Of a stretch of DNA of 64,000 nt, positions 45,601 to 56,443 are shown piece after piece. The notes under the pieces are model-generated. The model saw nothing but the letters and a program-made list of their open reading frames with translations. It made no database searches and was not told the DNA's origin. The position numbers were made by a program, and so were the translations under genes. This DNA comes from Dichetophora obliterata. Taxonomy: Eukaryota > Arthropoda > Insecta > Diptera > Sciomyzidae. Position 1 is the stretch's first letter, and every line of letters begins with the position of its first letter. The DNA lies in assembly GCA_963920525.1 (NCBI GenBank), contig OY986436.1:88604470-88668469 (forward strand), read 5' to 3'.

Positions 45601-45849
45601 ATGAAGAAGCAACTAGAACAGATGGCAACCCTTGATAGAGTTGATGGCGGTGATCTAAAATGGCCTCCTGCTTTGAAGTGTCATATGATTAGCAGCCATA
45701 CAATTCATAAGAATGAATTAGAGGAATCTGCACATTCATATGCTAGTTTAAACAGTGAGTTGATCACAGCTTAATCACTCAAAGACTACTGATGAGGAAT
45801 ATGTAGCGATTTCCGAAACAGACTGTCTAGTCAGCTAAATGATTGACTC

Positions 45850-46333
45850 CATGATTCAAAGAACTACAGATAAAGTATTGCGCATGTCCGCCATCTTTGC
45901 TGTGACGTGCAAGGTGCTCCTTGGTTAAAACGTAGTCACAATTTATTCATAGGGTATAAAGATTTTAAAATGCCTACATTTTCTTATGAAAACTTGTTTT
46001 ACTGATATGAAATAAATATTGTTATATAAAGCACATGTCCAAAATAAAGTAAATATATTTTTTAGTACTGTTTGTGAAGAAAAATTTGTATATTTTGTAG
46101 GGGTGCTTTTTCCCCTTTTTACCGATTTACACAAAAAGCGGCTACGTTGCTTGATGTGCTTGACAGAATTTTGACTGTTTGTTCGTTTTCATTTTGCTGT
46201 CTTTGTCACTTTTCTACATTTTCTTTTGAATGTATTCATCAAGTGTCACATTTGACGAGCACCGATGACGAGGTGCGCAGTAAATTTTGTTTGTTGCGCC
46301 GGGAATACTTTACCTGTAGCTCTTTGTATCATG
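45850..46333. mobile_element. 484-bp inverted-repeat element with 9-bp target duplication
   Basis: Ends CATGATTCAAAGAACTACAG and, from the right, CATGATACAAAGAGCTACAG, continuing to GTAAAGTATT (~30 bp). GATTGACTC stands on both sides (45841-45849, 46334-46342). A 9-bp duplication suggests a Mutator-like origin. The 108-codon frame inside (46147-46473) has no recognised domain. Confidence 0.85.
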
Positions 46334-46437
46334 GATTGACTCTATACAGAGTTGTTGTTGTTGTTGTTGCCTTCTTGAAAAACTCACTTGATCTAAAGCT
46401 CACAATCTTAATAACTGAGTTAAATTTGTTTAGAAAT

Positions 46438-48138
46438 AAGAAATTACGCCTTCATTGGTGCATGGGGCTTTGAAGCGTTTAAGTATCACTTTCACGGTTC
46501 TATTAAATATATTTTTATGAATTATTTTAAAATTATTGCATTGTTTTAATACTAATGACCCTATCTTGTATATCCCTATTCGAAAATAACCATTTTAAAC
46601 GTACATAACTATGTCAAAGATTCTGAGGGTAACTAAATGCACAAAACATCAATGTCATATCGTCTCGTATCTGAAAGTCCTCACTATATTATTTGGAATG
46701 TAAGGAGGATATTCTTAATATCCCTGCTTTTTTGTGAGTGGGACAGTCGGGTAAATGTTTTTTCTTCTCGAATATTTACACGTAATTATATATTTTGTCG
46801 ATTGGCAGGTTAATTCGTTGGACCTCAAATTCGAAAAATTAATCACGACGAAAATTTCCAGACAAATTGAATAAAGTTGAAAAAAGAGCATGGGGAAGTA
46901 TTATTTCTTTATGTAAAAATTTTTTTGGTAACAACAAAGTGTAGACTACGGCGACGTTGTAAACGAATTCCTGAATGCCTACGAAGAAATGGGATGCAGA
47001 ATGTTCACATACCACCACATAAATAAAACACACAAATAACACACACAAATCACACACACATTAGAAAATAATCTTTACTTTAATTTAAATAAAAAGTTTG
47101 AAATAAATAAAAACGGACCATCATCTCCCCCTCTACATATTAATTTTCTGCATTCTCATATGAAAGTTTTCCTAGAGAATCTTGGTAAATTTAGCGATGA
47201 ACAGGGTGAATAACTTCATCAAGGGATGCTAAAAATTTATAGCTTTGACTTCTGCTTGCTGGTTGCTCAACGCGAAACTGACGATGTTTCTTACAAATGG
47301 AAAAGGTCAAGTCAGCATTTCTAAAAATTGTGAAAATTAATGAAAATATTGTTTTGTATCATTTCAAATTGAAATAAATTTTCTGCCTAGGACTACTTTT
47401 ACTGTAATTATTTTTTCTGGAAATTACCCTTATATCGACCAACCGATCGAAAAACTTTAACATATTGCTTTATTCATATAAAATAGTATTAAAAATATAC
47501 CAATTTTAAAAGAAATCATAAAAATATATTTAATAGGACCGTCAAAGTAATACATGAACGCTCCCAAGACCCATTGGCCTAAGGTGTTATTTCTTTTTAT
47601 AAACAGATTTAATAACTCAGTCAATTCCGATTTTCATAAATTAACAATAATTTTATTCTTACTTAAATGTACTTTCAGAAAAATATTACGTTTATAGTAG
47701 TTTTTAGCAAAACTTTAACAGTTAATTATCGTCAAAGTTGAAAAATATGAAAAAAAGGTAAAATTGTTTAGTTTTGGTCGATTATAACTTAAAAAGTTCT
47801 TATTCTTGTACTAAAGAATATTTACACATTATACGACACGACACATGTAGTTGTCGTGTGTCGTTCGAGGAAGTGTTATGACGAAACTTAAAAAAAGTGT
47901 GTTATATTGTATATCATATTTGAAAGTTGTTTTTTTGTTTATTTCAATTCAAAATTGTACAAAAATCAAATAAAAAATACTCAACAGCCGTCGACGACAC
48001 GAGTGGGGGACTGCTGCCTACAGACACGTCGTGGCCGGCAACTACACCGACATCGTCGTCGTTGTCGTGCCAGCGTCGTGTCGGTTAATGGGAAAATGCC
48101 TATTCGCTGGGAGAGTAAAATGCGAAAATGAAAAAAAC
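46438..48138. mobile_element. Element X, copy 2, internally deleted
   Basis: Matches copy 1 over 32040-33535, then jumps to 34905-35010, then 37180-37450. The Helitron and the 33536-34904 segment are absent, and 140 bp near 47085 is missing. The relic of the FVGPQIR protein is at 46814-47022. Ends are AAGAAATTACGCC and GAGTTGTGTG as in copy 1. No target duplication seen. Confidence 0.85.
46814..47022 (+). pseudogene. FVGPQIR-family relic in X copy 2
   Basis: Same broken coding relic as at 32416-32624 with a few substitutions (for example GAAATGGGATGC for GAAATAGGATGC). Frames are broken at corresponding places, so the damage predates the split of the two X copies. Confidence 0.5.
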
Positions 48139-48306
48139 AGAGTTGTGTGGTTGATGCAGCTTTTTCTTTCCTATCTTTTGTCCCGCTTTTCACACGGTAA
48201 TTCTGGGAGTGAATGTTGCTTTCGCCGTAAGCAGTTTGTTGGATATTCGGGTTGAAAGGGAACTTTCGTCAACCCCCTCATGCTGCGAATTGTCAACAAA
48301 TAATAA

Positions 48307-48552
48307 TGCTTGGTTTTCACTATGTCATATTCAGTGGTTAGTTGTTAATCAAATTGTAGACACTTGTAGATGCAGACACTTGTAGATCAACAACATGTAG
48401 ACACTTTTTCTAACATTGGCATTCTTGGAAAATAAAAACCATTAAATTACTAAATGGAGCTATGCAGAAAATGTTCTAGAGTTTTATTAGGGTGATATTT
48501 CAGGTGATAAACTTTTGTGTTGTCATAAAAATGACATAGTGAAAACCAAGCA
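48307..48552. mobile_element. 246-bp MITE with TAA duplication
   Basis: Perfect terminal inverted repeats TGCTTGGTTTTCACTATGTC... (22 bp), flanked by TAA at 48304-48306 and 48553-48555. A 3-bp TWA duplication is typical of PIF/Harbinger. The interior repeats AGACACTTGTAGAT. Confidence 0.85.
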
Positions 48553-48555
48553 TAA

Positions 48556-49733
48556 TGCTGTGAAGGCAATTATTGCTCGTGTATTGCCGTGTGTAACGAG
48601 GGACTTTCAGACACATTCAACCATCGTTACTGAGTTATAACAAAATAAAAGGTTTCTTAGCTCTTTGTGACATTTTGTACGCAATTGTGTACATCATTGG
48701 CTGCAGTGATGTATATGGCGTTCCTTTGCACACTATTTGTGAGAAACAGCTGATCGTCTATAAATTTTGGTGTCAGAAGCTTAGTTTCTAAAGCGCTCTT
48801 ACCACTTTTATCACAAGTTCCGCAGCGTTGCTAAGTTTAACTTTGTTTTTATTTTTTAGAACCTAATTCAAGTAAGTATATATTTAACTTTATAAAACAA
48901 GAGTAATACAAAACTTTTTGATTTCGATTCGTTAATTACGTTAATTTCTGAAACCTTTTAGTTCGTTTGTACACAATTGTAACCAAGTCCTTTGAGGACT
49001 TCTGTTAAGGATATTAATACAAAATTTTTTATGTGCTCAGGCAATGTGCTCAGAATTTCACTTCCAAAAAAATTGTTTGGAAAAATTGCTTGAATTTATA
49101 TATGTCACAAAGGGTTAAGAAAATTGCACGATTTAATTCAAAAATAGAACGCAGTTTTATTAAGCCAACGTCGATATTTTTATTTCATTGTAAATTAGAC
49201 ATGTTTCGATTGAATATTAATATTTCAAAGCTGTCAAATTTCAGAAAAAATTGTAAAAAATTTAAATCGTGTACTCCAATTGTGACAGCCTAAATTTTCG
49301 TTCATACAAATTATGGTACAATTATATGTAAGTTGAGTAAACTGAGCACAATCTTTCGGTGAATGTCAAAAACAGCTGTTTGGTGTTGTTATCTTTTACT
49401 TTGACATTCGGCGATCCAAAGTCCATCCACTCAGCGTTTTTGCTTAAAAAGGTCACTGGGCACTTTAAAAAAGTAAACGTTTCCTTGTTCCAATAGTTTT
49501 GGCGAATCGCGTACTTTTTCGGCATTTTGAAGAGGTAATAAAAAATCAAACTCTAAGAAAATTGTGTTAAAATTATTTTAAACACAAATTTAATATTAAA
49601 ATTCAATAGTTTGACTTCTAGTCAGAAATTTTAATTTGATAGTTTACTTGTCTTTTTTGTTTTACTCTGACATTTTGCGATCTAAGTTTTGTTGTTGTAT
49701 GAGAACAATTGCATGGTTACTTAACCTTATATA
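48556..49733. other. No recognised feature
   Basis: 1.2 kb without a convincing gene. Short frames at 49033 (+) and 49549 (-) show no clear domain. Confidence 0.5.
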
Positions 49734-49858
49734 TAGTGTCCGACCGAATATTCGGTTAAGGTTACGGCCAGTTTCGGCCCTTTTTGTCGGCCTTATTGAG
49801 GCCGAATAACCGAAACTAGCCGAAACTTTTGGTAAAAATTTCTTGCATAGTCACTTAA

Positions 49859-50357
49859 CCCATTTCCAGCTATTGGTGCATTTTTGCACCAGTAACTTTA
49901 GAATTTTCTCCAGGTGAGCGTGAAAGTTAAATTACATGGCACTGTAGGGATTGTGTTAGTATGGACCTTTAACAATATACATTATTTTTGGTTTGAGTCG
50001 ATTCGGTCCTTAACTTGGATTTTGCGCCCAATGCGCGTCGCAATATTTGGGTTTTTTTTTTATTTTTGAAATTCCGGAAAAATTTCAAAACGCAAATCGA
50101 AAATTGCTTTTTAATAGAAACAATTATAAGTTCTTAATTTTATGTTAAAATAAATTTAGAGCCCGTTTGCTGTTTTAAAATGGGCAGGTACGGCTGTGAA
50201 GTCATGTGATGCAGTTAGTGGTGCAAAAATTAAATAGTCCACCCAGCCCTTACCTGTACAGGTAAAATTTTGCCAGATAAAGTTTAGGGCCATATATAGC
50301 CTCTGGATGAAGTTTCATCGATTTTGGCCCGGTAGTTAAGGAGCCGCCGGAAATGGG
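49859..50357. mobile_element. piggyBac-like MITE, 499 bp
   Basis: Begins CCCATTTCC and ends GGAAATGGG, with TTAA on each side (49855-49858, 50358-50361), the target and terminal rules of piggyBac. Non-coding. Confidence 0.85.
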
Positions 50358-50361
50358 TTAA

Positions 50362-51142
50362 TTAAAATATTTAAGTTTTTTTAATAAAAATATTTACAAC
50401 GCATTGTACAAAACAAAAATTATGAATTCGTCCATAATTTGATTTATCGCGTTCGATACTATCATTTTCGATTTTATCATCTCTATTGCAATTGATATTA
50501 AAGTTTTATAGGTACTAAAACAAAAAATTGATAATTAAACTTACGAAATAATTCTGTGTGTGTGGAATAAAGGAAAAGAAAACAAAGTATTCCTATTTTT
50601 ATAATACTAAACCTTAAAAAAAACAAAAATACTTTGTTTTGTAGTTCTATAAAAATGTTAATTGTAGGAGCATACTACTTTGAGTGTGTACGGAAGATAT
50701 AAAGCATGCAATATTTTGTAATAAAAAATTTTCTCATTTATTATTATAGTAAACCTCAATTAATTATTTTAAGCTTCAATATTCAAATACCAATATTCAA
50801 TATTCAAGTGCCCTGATTCAGGATTGTTGCGAAATCCGTTTCGGAATTGCTTTATCGGAATAGCAAAACGATTCCGATATTAAATGGTGTTGTGAAATCC
50901 GATCGGTTTTTACTCTTTTCGAACATAAACAAATCCATTGTTCGAATCAGCTGTTCAGCTAAATTGTTTTCTGAAGTTTTGTGTTTGATTGCACGAATTG
51001 AAACATTTTGCGTGTATTACATAAATTTAATTGTGAAAAATAGAAAAAGTGTATAAAATGAGTTCTGCTGTGTTTGCCTTTTTATTTCTGGAGGAGGAAA
51101 GCAATAAAAAAAGTAAAAATGTGCATTTTAAGAAATAGCAAT
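50362..51142. other. Interior of the hAT-like element, no gene
   Basis: AT-rich. A GTTGTGAAATCCGATCGG segment near 50890 is loosely echoed inverted near 56950-56980 across the gypsy insertion. Confidence 0.5.
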
Positions 51143-51389
51143 TGTCACTCATATGTCGTATACTTTCATTCCTTTATATTTTGTAAACTTTATTTTTATG
51201 GTCTGGCAACGCCAGGATAAACGTCAAGTTATCGAACTCTTTTTAGTTTAGTTTTTCCAAGATATGAAGAGTCGATCACGTAGTTTGAATAGAAACGGTT
51301 GAACTAAAATTAACTCGAACGATTCTTAATAAATACATAAATTAAAAATTACCTCTGGCCTAACAATTTATTTAAAATCGGTACTAACA
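51143..51389 (+). repeat. 5' LTR of gypsy element
   Basis: TGTCACTCATATGTCG...GGTACTAACA, 247 bp, TG...CA ends. Contains AATAAATACATAAATT, a possible poly(A) region. Followed by ACATCAGAAGTGGGATGCC, probably including the primer binding site. Confidence 0.95.
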
Positions 51390-51457
51390 ACATCAGAAGT
51401 GGGATGCCGGACTTAAATGTGTTTTCATTGGTATAGCTTAAAGCTAAGTGTCGTGGA

Positions 51458-52738
51458 ATGAATTTAAAGACATCCGGATCGAAAGCTGAAATTGTAGCAC
51501 GTCTGCACGAAGCAGGCGTAAGCGTTGAAGAACTTCAGTCGGAAAACGGAGCGCCTGGTGATCTTGAGCAGGAATGTGTGGCTGGTGACGTTGGGGAAAT
51601 GCGCGACGATATTGGTGCTCTACGGCGAACAGTGGAGGCACTAATCGTGCAGGTCAAGGCAATCACAGTCATGCAAGATTATTCTCGGAAAAGCACACAA
51701 ACTGACGAACATGTTAATCAGTGCGATGTACCGTTAGCCGGCAACACATTGACGCCAACATCCACAAGCAGAGCCCCTGAGTGTGTTACGCAATCGGTAT
51801 ATGCAGCTGTTCCACATTCGATGCACACACATACAGACATGTACGCTGCCGTCTCGCAGCCGTACAGCACACACACAGATGTGTACGCTGCCGTCTCGCA
51901 GCCGTACAGCACACAATCGATGCTCGCTGCCGTTCCGCAGCCGCTCAGCACACATTTGGTGTACGCTGCCGTCCCGCAGCCGTTAAGTACACATGCACAA
52001 GTGTGCACCGCCGCTTTTCAAGCGAAAAATTTTCAAAACACTTATACTATTTCAACGCATGCTGCCACTGTGCAGCCGTTGAATACAAACTGGCAACGAA
52101 TGAGCACGCGTGCATCAAATCCAATTGCGACAAATAGTGGGTATCCTTACGCGAATTTCACAACTTCGCCGTGTTCAAATATGCAAATTCCAGCCAGTTC
52201 AATGCAGCAAAGAGGTAATGAACAGTGGCCTTTTAATTCAAACGAGGATTTTGTGCCAAATACAAATACGAACAACGTACGAGATATTATGGCGGTTTTG
52301 CCTGAATTCGATTCGTGTCATGGGGACGTTACATCAACGCAATTTCTTGAACGCATTGATCAGCTTAAGATGGCATATGGTTGGGACGATCGAATCTTAC
52401 TTTTTGCAGTTTTGGGAAAACTAAAAGGAACCGCCAAAGCATGGGCTGATGCACAACCTGTCTTCCGTAGTTGGGAAGATTTTTCTTCAGCTTTTATCGC
52501 TGATTTTCCATGCAAGTCGAATGCCGCAGATATTTACATCAAACTAGATAGGTCGCGAATCGGAAAAGGTAAAACTTATGTCGAATATTATTATCGAATG
52601 TTAGCATTGGGACGACGTGGTTGTGTTGATGACAACTCATTAATTCGTTATATAATCAATGGTCTCAATGAAGACGGTATTCGTAACATTCTGACCACCA
52701 TGTGTTTTCAAAATGTTCCGATCTTTTGCAATCGTTAA
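51458..52738 (+). pseudogene. Gypsy gag, N-terminal and capsid part
   Basis: 426 codons. It starts MNLKTSGSKAEIVARLHEAG, like the second half of a SAP motif, then a short coiled region. Next come about five imperfect 16-18-residue repeats of the type YAAVSQPYSTHTD (residues ~108-190), and the capsid core LPEFDSCHGDVTSTQFLERI, LFAVLGKLKGTAKAWADAQP and SWEDFSSAFIADFP. The frame ends near 52738 through a 1-nt shift after FQNVP. Coding continues at 52702 in another frame. Confidence 0.85.
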
Positions 52739-53406
52739 TGAACATAATGAAAGGAAAACAGTTGGAAGGCACGGGCCAATCATATGTGCAAGTGAATACG
52801 CGGCCGACTAACACGCAAATAAAAACAATTAACTTTAAAGATGAAATTAAGAGTGGTCCAATGTGCTATAATTGTCGGGCGCAGGGTCATATATCTGTGA
52901 ATTGTCCACAGCCGCCCAAGAAACAACGATGTCCAAAATGTAATGCCACGGGGCATGAAGCAAAGAATTGTTTATCGCTAAGTGCTCCACGAGCTGCACA
53001 AGTAAATGCTATGCAAGAACAACAAATGTCCAATGGTGAACCGATTAATGCAGTGATTGATAAGCAAATCGCATCAAAAAACGAACCGATAATTAAACAA
53101 ATAATTGTTGGTGGCATAAAATTAAATGCACTAATAGACTCGGGAAGTGCGCGCTCGATCTTAAGAAAATCTATTGCAAATACGTGTGAAGGCAAAATCA
53201 CGCCGTGTAAAGACATGCTCGAAGGTTTCGCGGGAGGAAGTGTTTGTTGCTTAGAAAAATTATCAACAATTTTATTTATGGATGATAAGAATTATGAATG
53301 CGATCTGCTTTTAGTGAAAGATAACGTAATGCGCTACGACGTGATTATTGGTACTGATGTCCTGTCTAAGGCGCGAGTTGTCATAGAAAATGAAAGTGCC
53401 AGGTGA
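52702..53406 (+). CDS. Gypsy gag zinc knuckles and protease
   Basis: 234 codons. Two CCHC knuckles, CYNCRAQGHISVNC and CPKCNATGHEAKNC, bind element RNA. Then the aspartic protease with LIDSGSARS (catalytic Asp) and DVIIGTDVLSKA. Likely translated as the tail of Gag, cut off by the upstream frameshift, and joined to Pol by frameshifting at ~53400 in an intact element. Confidence 0.85.
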   Translation: MFSKCSDLLQSLMNIMKGKQLEGTGQSYVQVNTRPTNTQIKTINFKDEIKSGPMCYNCRAQGHISVNCPQPPKKQRCPKCNATGHEAKNCLSLSAPRAAQVNAMQEQQMSNGEPINAVIDKQIASKNEPIIKQIIVGGIKLNALIDSGSARSILRKSIANTCEGKITPCKDMLEGFAGGSVCCLEKLSTILFMDDKNYECDLLLVKDNVMRYDVIIGTDVLSKARVVIENESAR

Positions 53407-53546
53407 TCGCGATAGACAAAGTAAGACTGGATGTCGGTGAAAATCTTCCAGCAAATGATATTAACAATTTAATGAATCTGTTGACTGAATATAAATGCTG
53501 TCTAAGTGAAAATTTACATGATATTGGCAAATAAGATCGTGGTAAA

Positions 53547-54812
53547 ATGGAAATTGTGCTGACGACGTCGAAGCCAATCGTCAAGAAACCATACAATATA
53601 CCGATACCGAAGCAAAAATGTGTTGAACGAATAATTAACGAACTTTTAAATCTCGGTATCATACGTGAATCGAAATCATTATACGCGTCACCAATAGTGC
53701 TCGTTCGAAAAGCCAATGGAGAAGATAGACTTTGCGTCGATTACCGCGCGTTAAACTCAGTTACCGAAAAACAGCATTGGTTGATGCCAACCGTCGATGG
53801 CGTGTTATCAACACTCGCAGGAAAAACTTATTTTCCGACACTTGACCTCATGTCAGGATATTACCAAATCGAAGTGGACGAAATCTCGGGGCAATATACG
53901 GCATTCGTAACGAATAATGGTCACTTCGAGTTCAATAGAATGCCTTTCGGTTTACGGAATGCGCCGTGTACGTTTGAACGAATGATGGCAGAGGTTATCA
54001 AGCCACTGGGTGATAAAGTAGTCAGCTACGTCGACGAAGTTATTGTGGCATCAACAAGCATCGAAGAAGGTTTGCAGACCTTAAAGGAGTTTCTCGAGAC
54101 TATCAAAAAGGAAGGTCTCATACTACGATTATCCAAATGTTCATTTTTAAAAGGAAACGTTACGTTCCTAAGACACGAGCTCGACGCAAACGGGTTACGA
54201 CCAGGTAAAACTAAAACTAAAGCTATTACTAAGTTTCCCATTCCAACAACAGTGCTCGAAGTGCGCCGATTTTTAGGGCTCACGGGCTTCTTTCGCAAAT
54301 TTGTTCCAAACTATGCACGTATATCTGCCCCAATAACAAAACTGACTAAGAAAGATGCAGCATTTGACTGGAATGTTAATTGCGATAATGCATTTCGTGA
54401 ATTAATTCGAATTCTAACAGATAAACCAGTATTAGAAATTTATGATGTGACAAAGAAGCATCAAATACATACCGATGCCAGCAGTCTCGGGCTGGCCGCT
54501 ATCTTGTTTCAGACGGAAGATGACAGTATCTTGAAGCCGATCGCATACTATAGTCGATTGTGCAACAGCAGCGAACAAAACTATCATAGCTACGAACTTG
54601 AAGTGTTGGCGATAGTGGAAGCCTGCCAACGCTTCCGCATGTACATTCTTGGAAAACCGTTTGTTATAGTCACCGACTGCCAAGCAGTCGTGACCGCAAA
54701 ATTGTCAAAGCCGCTCATTCCTCGCATAGCACGTTGGTTTCTCAAGCTTCTTGAGTACGATTACGAGATCTTGCATCGATCAGGAACGCAGATGCAGCAC
54801 GTCGACGGATAA
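53547..54812 (+). pseudogene. Gypsy reverse transcriptase and RNase H
   Basis: Pol frame, open from a TAA at 53532-53534 to TAA at 54810-54812. RT: SPIVLVRKANGEDRLCVDYR, LDLMSGYYQIEV (motif A), FGLRNAPCTFERMM, then SYVDEVIVA at residues 160-168. The catalytic box reads YVDE, with the second aspartate changed to glutamate (GAA at 54036-54038). RNase H: HTDASSLGLAAILFQ, SYELEVLAIVEACQRF and VTDCQAVV. Shares the frame of the integrase segment, separated only by two TAAs (54810, 54822) in a repeated CGGATAACC. Confidence 0.9.
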
Positions 54813-54896
54813 CCAGTCGGATAACCAACAGAACCTGAGGACGTCAGTTCAAAAATACTTACTATTAATTTATCAACTGAGGATTGGCTTTCAGCG

Positions 54897-56177
54897 ATGC
54901 AGCAGCAAGATGCAGACATTAGGAACATAATCGCCGTAATGAAAGGCATCGTAGCATCCGATCAAAAAAGAAATTATGAAGCTCAATATGTTTTGAAACG
55001 AAATCGATTATTTAAGCAGGGTCCAGACAAAAATCAGCTACTACTGGTGGTGCCAAAAGGTATGCGGTGGCGTATCACTAAGTTATGCCACGATGATGCA
55101 GGGCATCCTGCTGTAGACGGCACCATTAAGAGAGTGTCTCAACATTTCTGGTTCCCGCGCTCGCGAAATTTTATAAATAACTATATCAAGTCATGCGTAG
55201 AGTGCAGTTTTACCCGGAGCCCTGCGAGGAAAGAATGTGAACTTTACGGCATGCAAATACCCAGTATACCGTTCGAAGTTCTTCACATGGACCACTTGGG
55301 CCCATTCATAAAAAGTAGACGAGGAAATGAACATATCTTGGTCATTGTTGATGCAATGACGCGATATGTCAACATAATACCTGTAAGATCCACGAAGACA
55401 AAGCCAGTTATTGACGCTTTAAAGAATTTGATGCTGTATTTTGGGTCGCCTCAACGCATAGTTACTGACAGATCCACCGCTTTTACGTCGCACATGTTCG
55501 CTGAGTTCTGCGCAAATCATACTATTCAACATGTGAAAGTAGCTGTACGTACGCCACGTGCTAATGGCCTTGCTGAGAGGGTTAACCAGTCAGTTCTCTC
55601 GTTTTTAAAAGCAACGACAACAGACGCTAAAAATTGGGACGAGAGACTAAGCGATCTTCAATGGGCAGTAAATACAGCTGTCAACGCAACAACGAAGTTC
55701 TCCCCAATCGACCTGATCTTTGACTTTCCGTTGAGAGACAAGAGTGGCAATAAAATTCTTGCTTCCCTTCATGACGATAATGCAGATTTCATCATGAACA
55801 AGAGGAGAGATGATGCTATAAAAAACATTGAAGCTGCAAGAGCAATCTGGAAATTGAGGTTCGATGCAAAGCATGCTAAGCCTCGAGTATACAACGAAGG
55901 TGACTTGGTCCTAATCGAATGTCCACCGCTAAGTACAGGCGAATCGCGAAAATTGGAGTTGAGTTATCGAGGGTCGTACATGATTACGAAAGTTCTTCGC
56001 TTTGACCGATACGTGGTCGAGGATATTGACGGAATTCAGCTAAAGCAGAGGAAATTCAGAACTGTGGTCAGTAGTGACAAGATAAAGACGTGGTGCGAAT
56101 TGTTTCCAGAAATCGACCATTACTATGGAGATGTTTCAGATGAAGAAAACCATGATTACCATACTCGGGACGAGTAG
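54897..56177 (+). CDS. Gypsy integrase
   Basis: 426 codons in the same frame as the RT. HHCC zinc module (CHDDAGHPAVDG ... CVECSF), catalytic triad in MDHLGPF (Asp), VTDRSTAF (Asp) and PRANGLAERVNQSV (Glu), and a C-terminal chromodomain-free tail with GDLVLIECPPLS and RGSYMITKVL. It would insert cDNA after cutting its ends. Domain complete here, but upstream stops would prevent its production from a full polyprotein. Confidence 0.9.
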   Translation: MQQQDADIRNIIAVMKGIVASDQKRNYEAQYVLKRNRLFKQGPDKNQLLLVVPKGMRWRITKLCHDDAGHPAVDGTIKRVSQHFWFPRSRNFINNYIKSCVECSFTRSPARKECELYGMQIPSIPFEVLHMDHLGPFIKSRRGNEHILVIVDAMTRYVNIIPVRSTKTKPVIDALKNLMLYFGSPQRIVTDRSTAFTSHMFAEFCANHTIQHVKVAVRTPRANGLAERVNQSVLSFLKATTTDAKNWDERLSDLQWAVNTAVNATTKFSPIDLIFDFPLRDKSGNKILASLHDDNADFIMNKRRDDAIKNIEAARAIWKLRFDAKHAKPRVYNEGDLVLIECPPLSTGESRKLELSYRGSYMITKVLRFDRYVVEDIDGIQLKQRKFRTVVSSDKIKTWCELFPEIDHYYGDVSDEENHDYHTRDE

Positions 56178-56196
56178 GAGTCAGGAGAAGCCGAGC

Positions 56197-56443
56197 TGTC
56201 ACTCATATGTCGTATACTTTCATTACTTTATATTTTGTAAACTTTATTTTTATGGTCTGGCAACGCCAGGATAAACGTCAAGTTATCGAATTCTTTTTAG
56301 TTTAGTTTTTCCAACATATGAAGAGTCGATCACGTAGTTTGAATTGAAACGGTTGAACTAAAATTAACTCGAACGATTCTTAATAAATACATAAATTAAA
56401 AATTACCTCTGGCCTAACAATTTATTTAAAATCGGTACTGACA
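56197..56443 (+). repeat. 3' LTR of gypsy element
   Basis: 247 bp, five differences from the 5' LTR. Preceded by the purine-rich AGGAGTCAGGAGAAG, the likely polypurine tract. Confidence 0.95.

Larger units (their letters stand above)
45053..46412. mobile_element. Foldback-type element with long inverted arms
   Basis: Left arm 45091-45417 and right arm 45601-45849 plus 46343-46411 are near-perfect inverted copies (AAGAAGGCAACAACAACAAC, CTAGACAGTCTGTTTCGG, GATCACCGCCATCAACTCTA). The centre is a TTGAATATTGAATATTCA minisatellite. Flanked by AACTGAGTTAA at 45042-45052 and 46413-46423, an 11-bp direct repeat. The right arm is interrupted by a 484-bp element. A solo arm of the family lies at 17025. 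Confidence 0.85.
51143..56443 (+). mobile_element. Gypsy-family LTR retrotransposon, complete but defective
   Basis: 5301 bp with two 247-bp LTRs, a 4-bp target duplication CAAT (51139-51142, 56444-56447), and gag, protease, RT, RNase H and integrase in gypsy order. No envelope-like frame. LTRs differ at five positions, so insertion is fairly recent. Pol has three in-frame stops and gag one frameshift. Confidence 0.95.

Noticed and set aside
48304..48555. Reading the 48.3-kb hairpin as a microRNA precursor
   Set aside because: TAA duplications and 22-bp terminal repeats identify a MITE; the loop of ~200 bp is too long for an ordinary miRNA hairpin.
49322..49549. Possible THAP-type zinc finger on the - strand (MPKKYAIRQNYW, FLKCPV)
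   Set aside because: The zinc-ligand cysteines expected near the start are absent and the frame breaks; similarity too weak to call.
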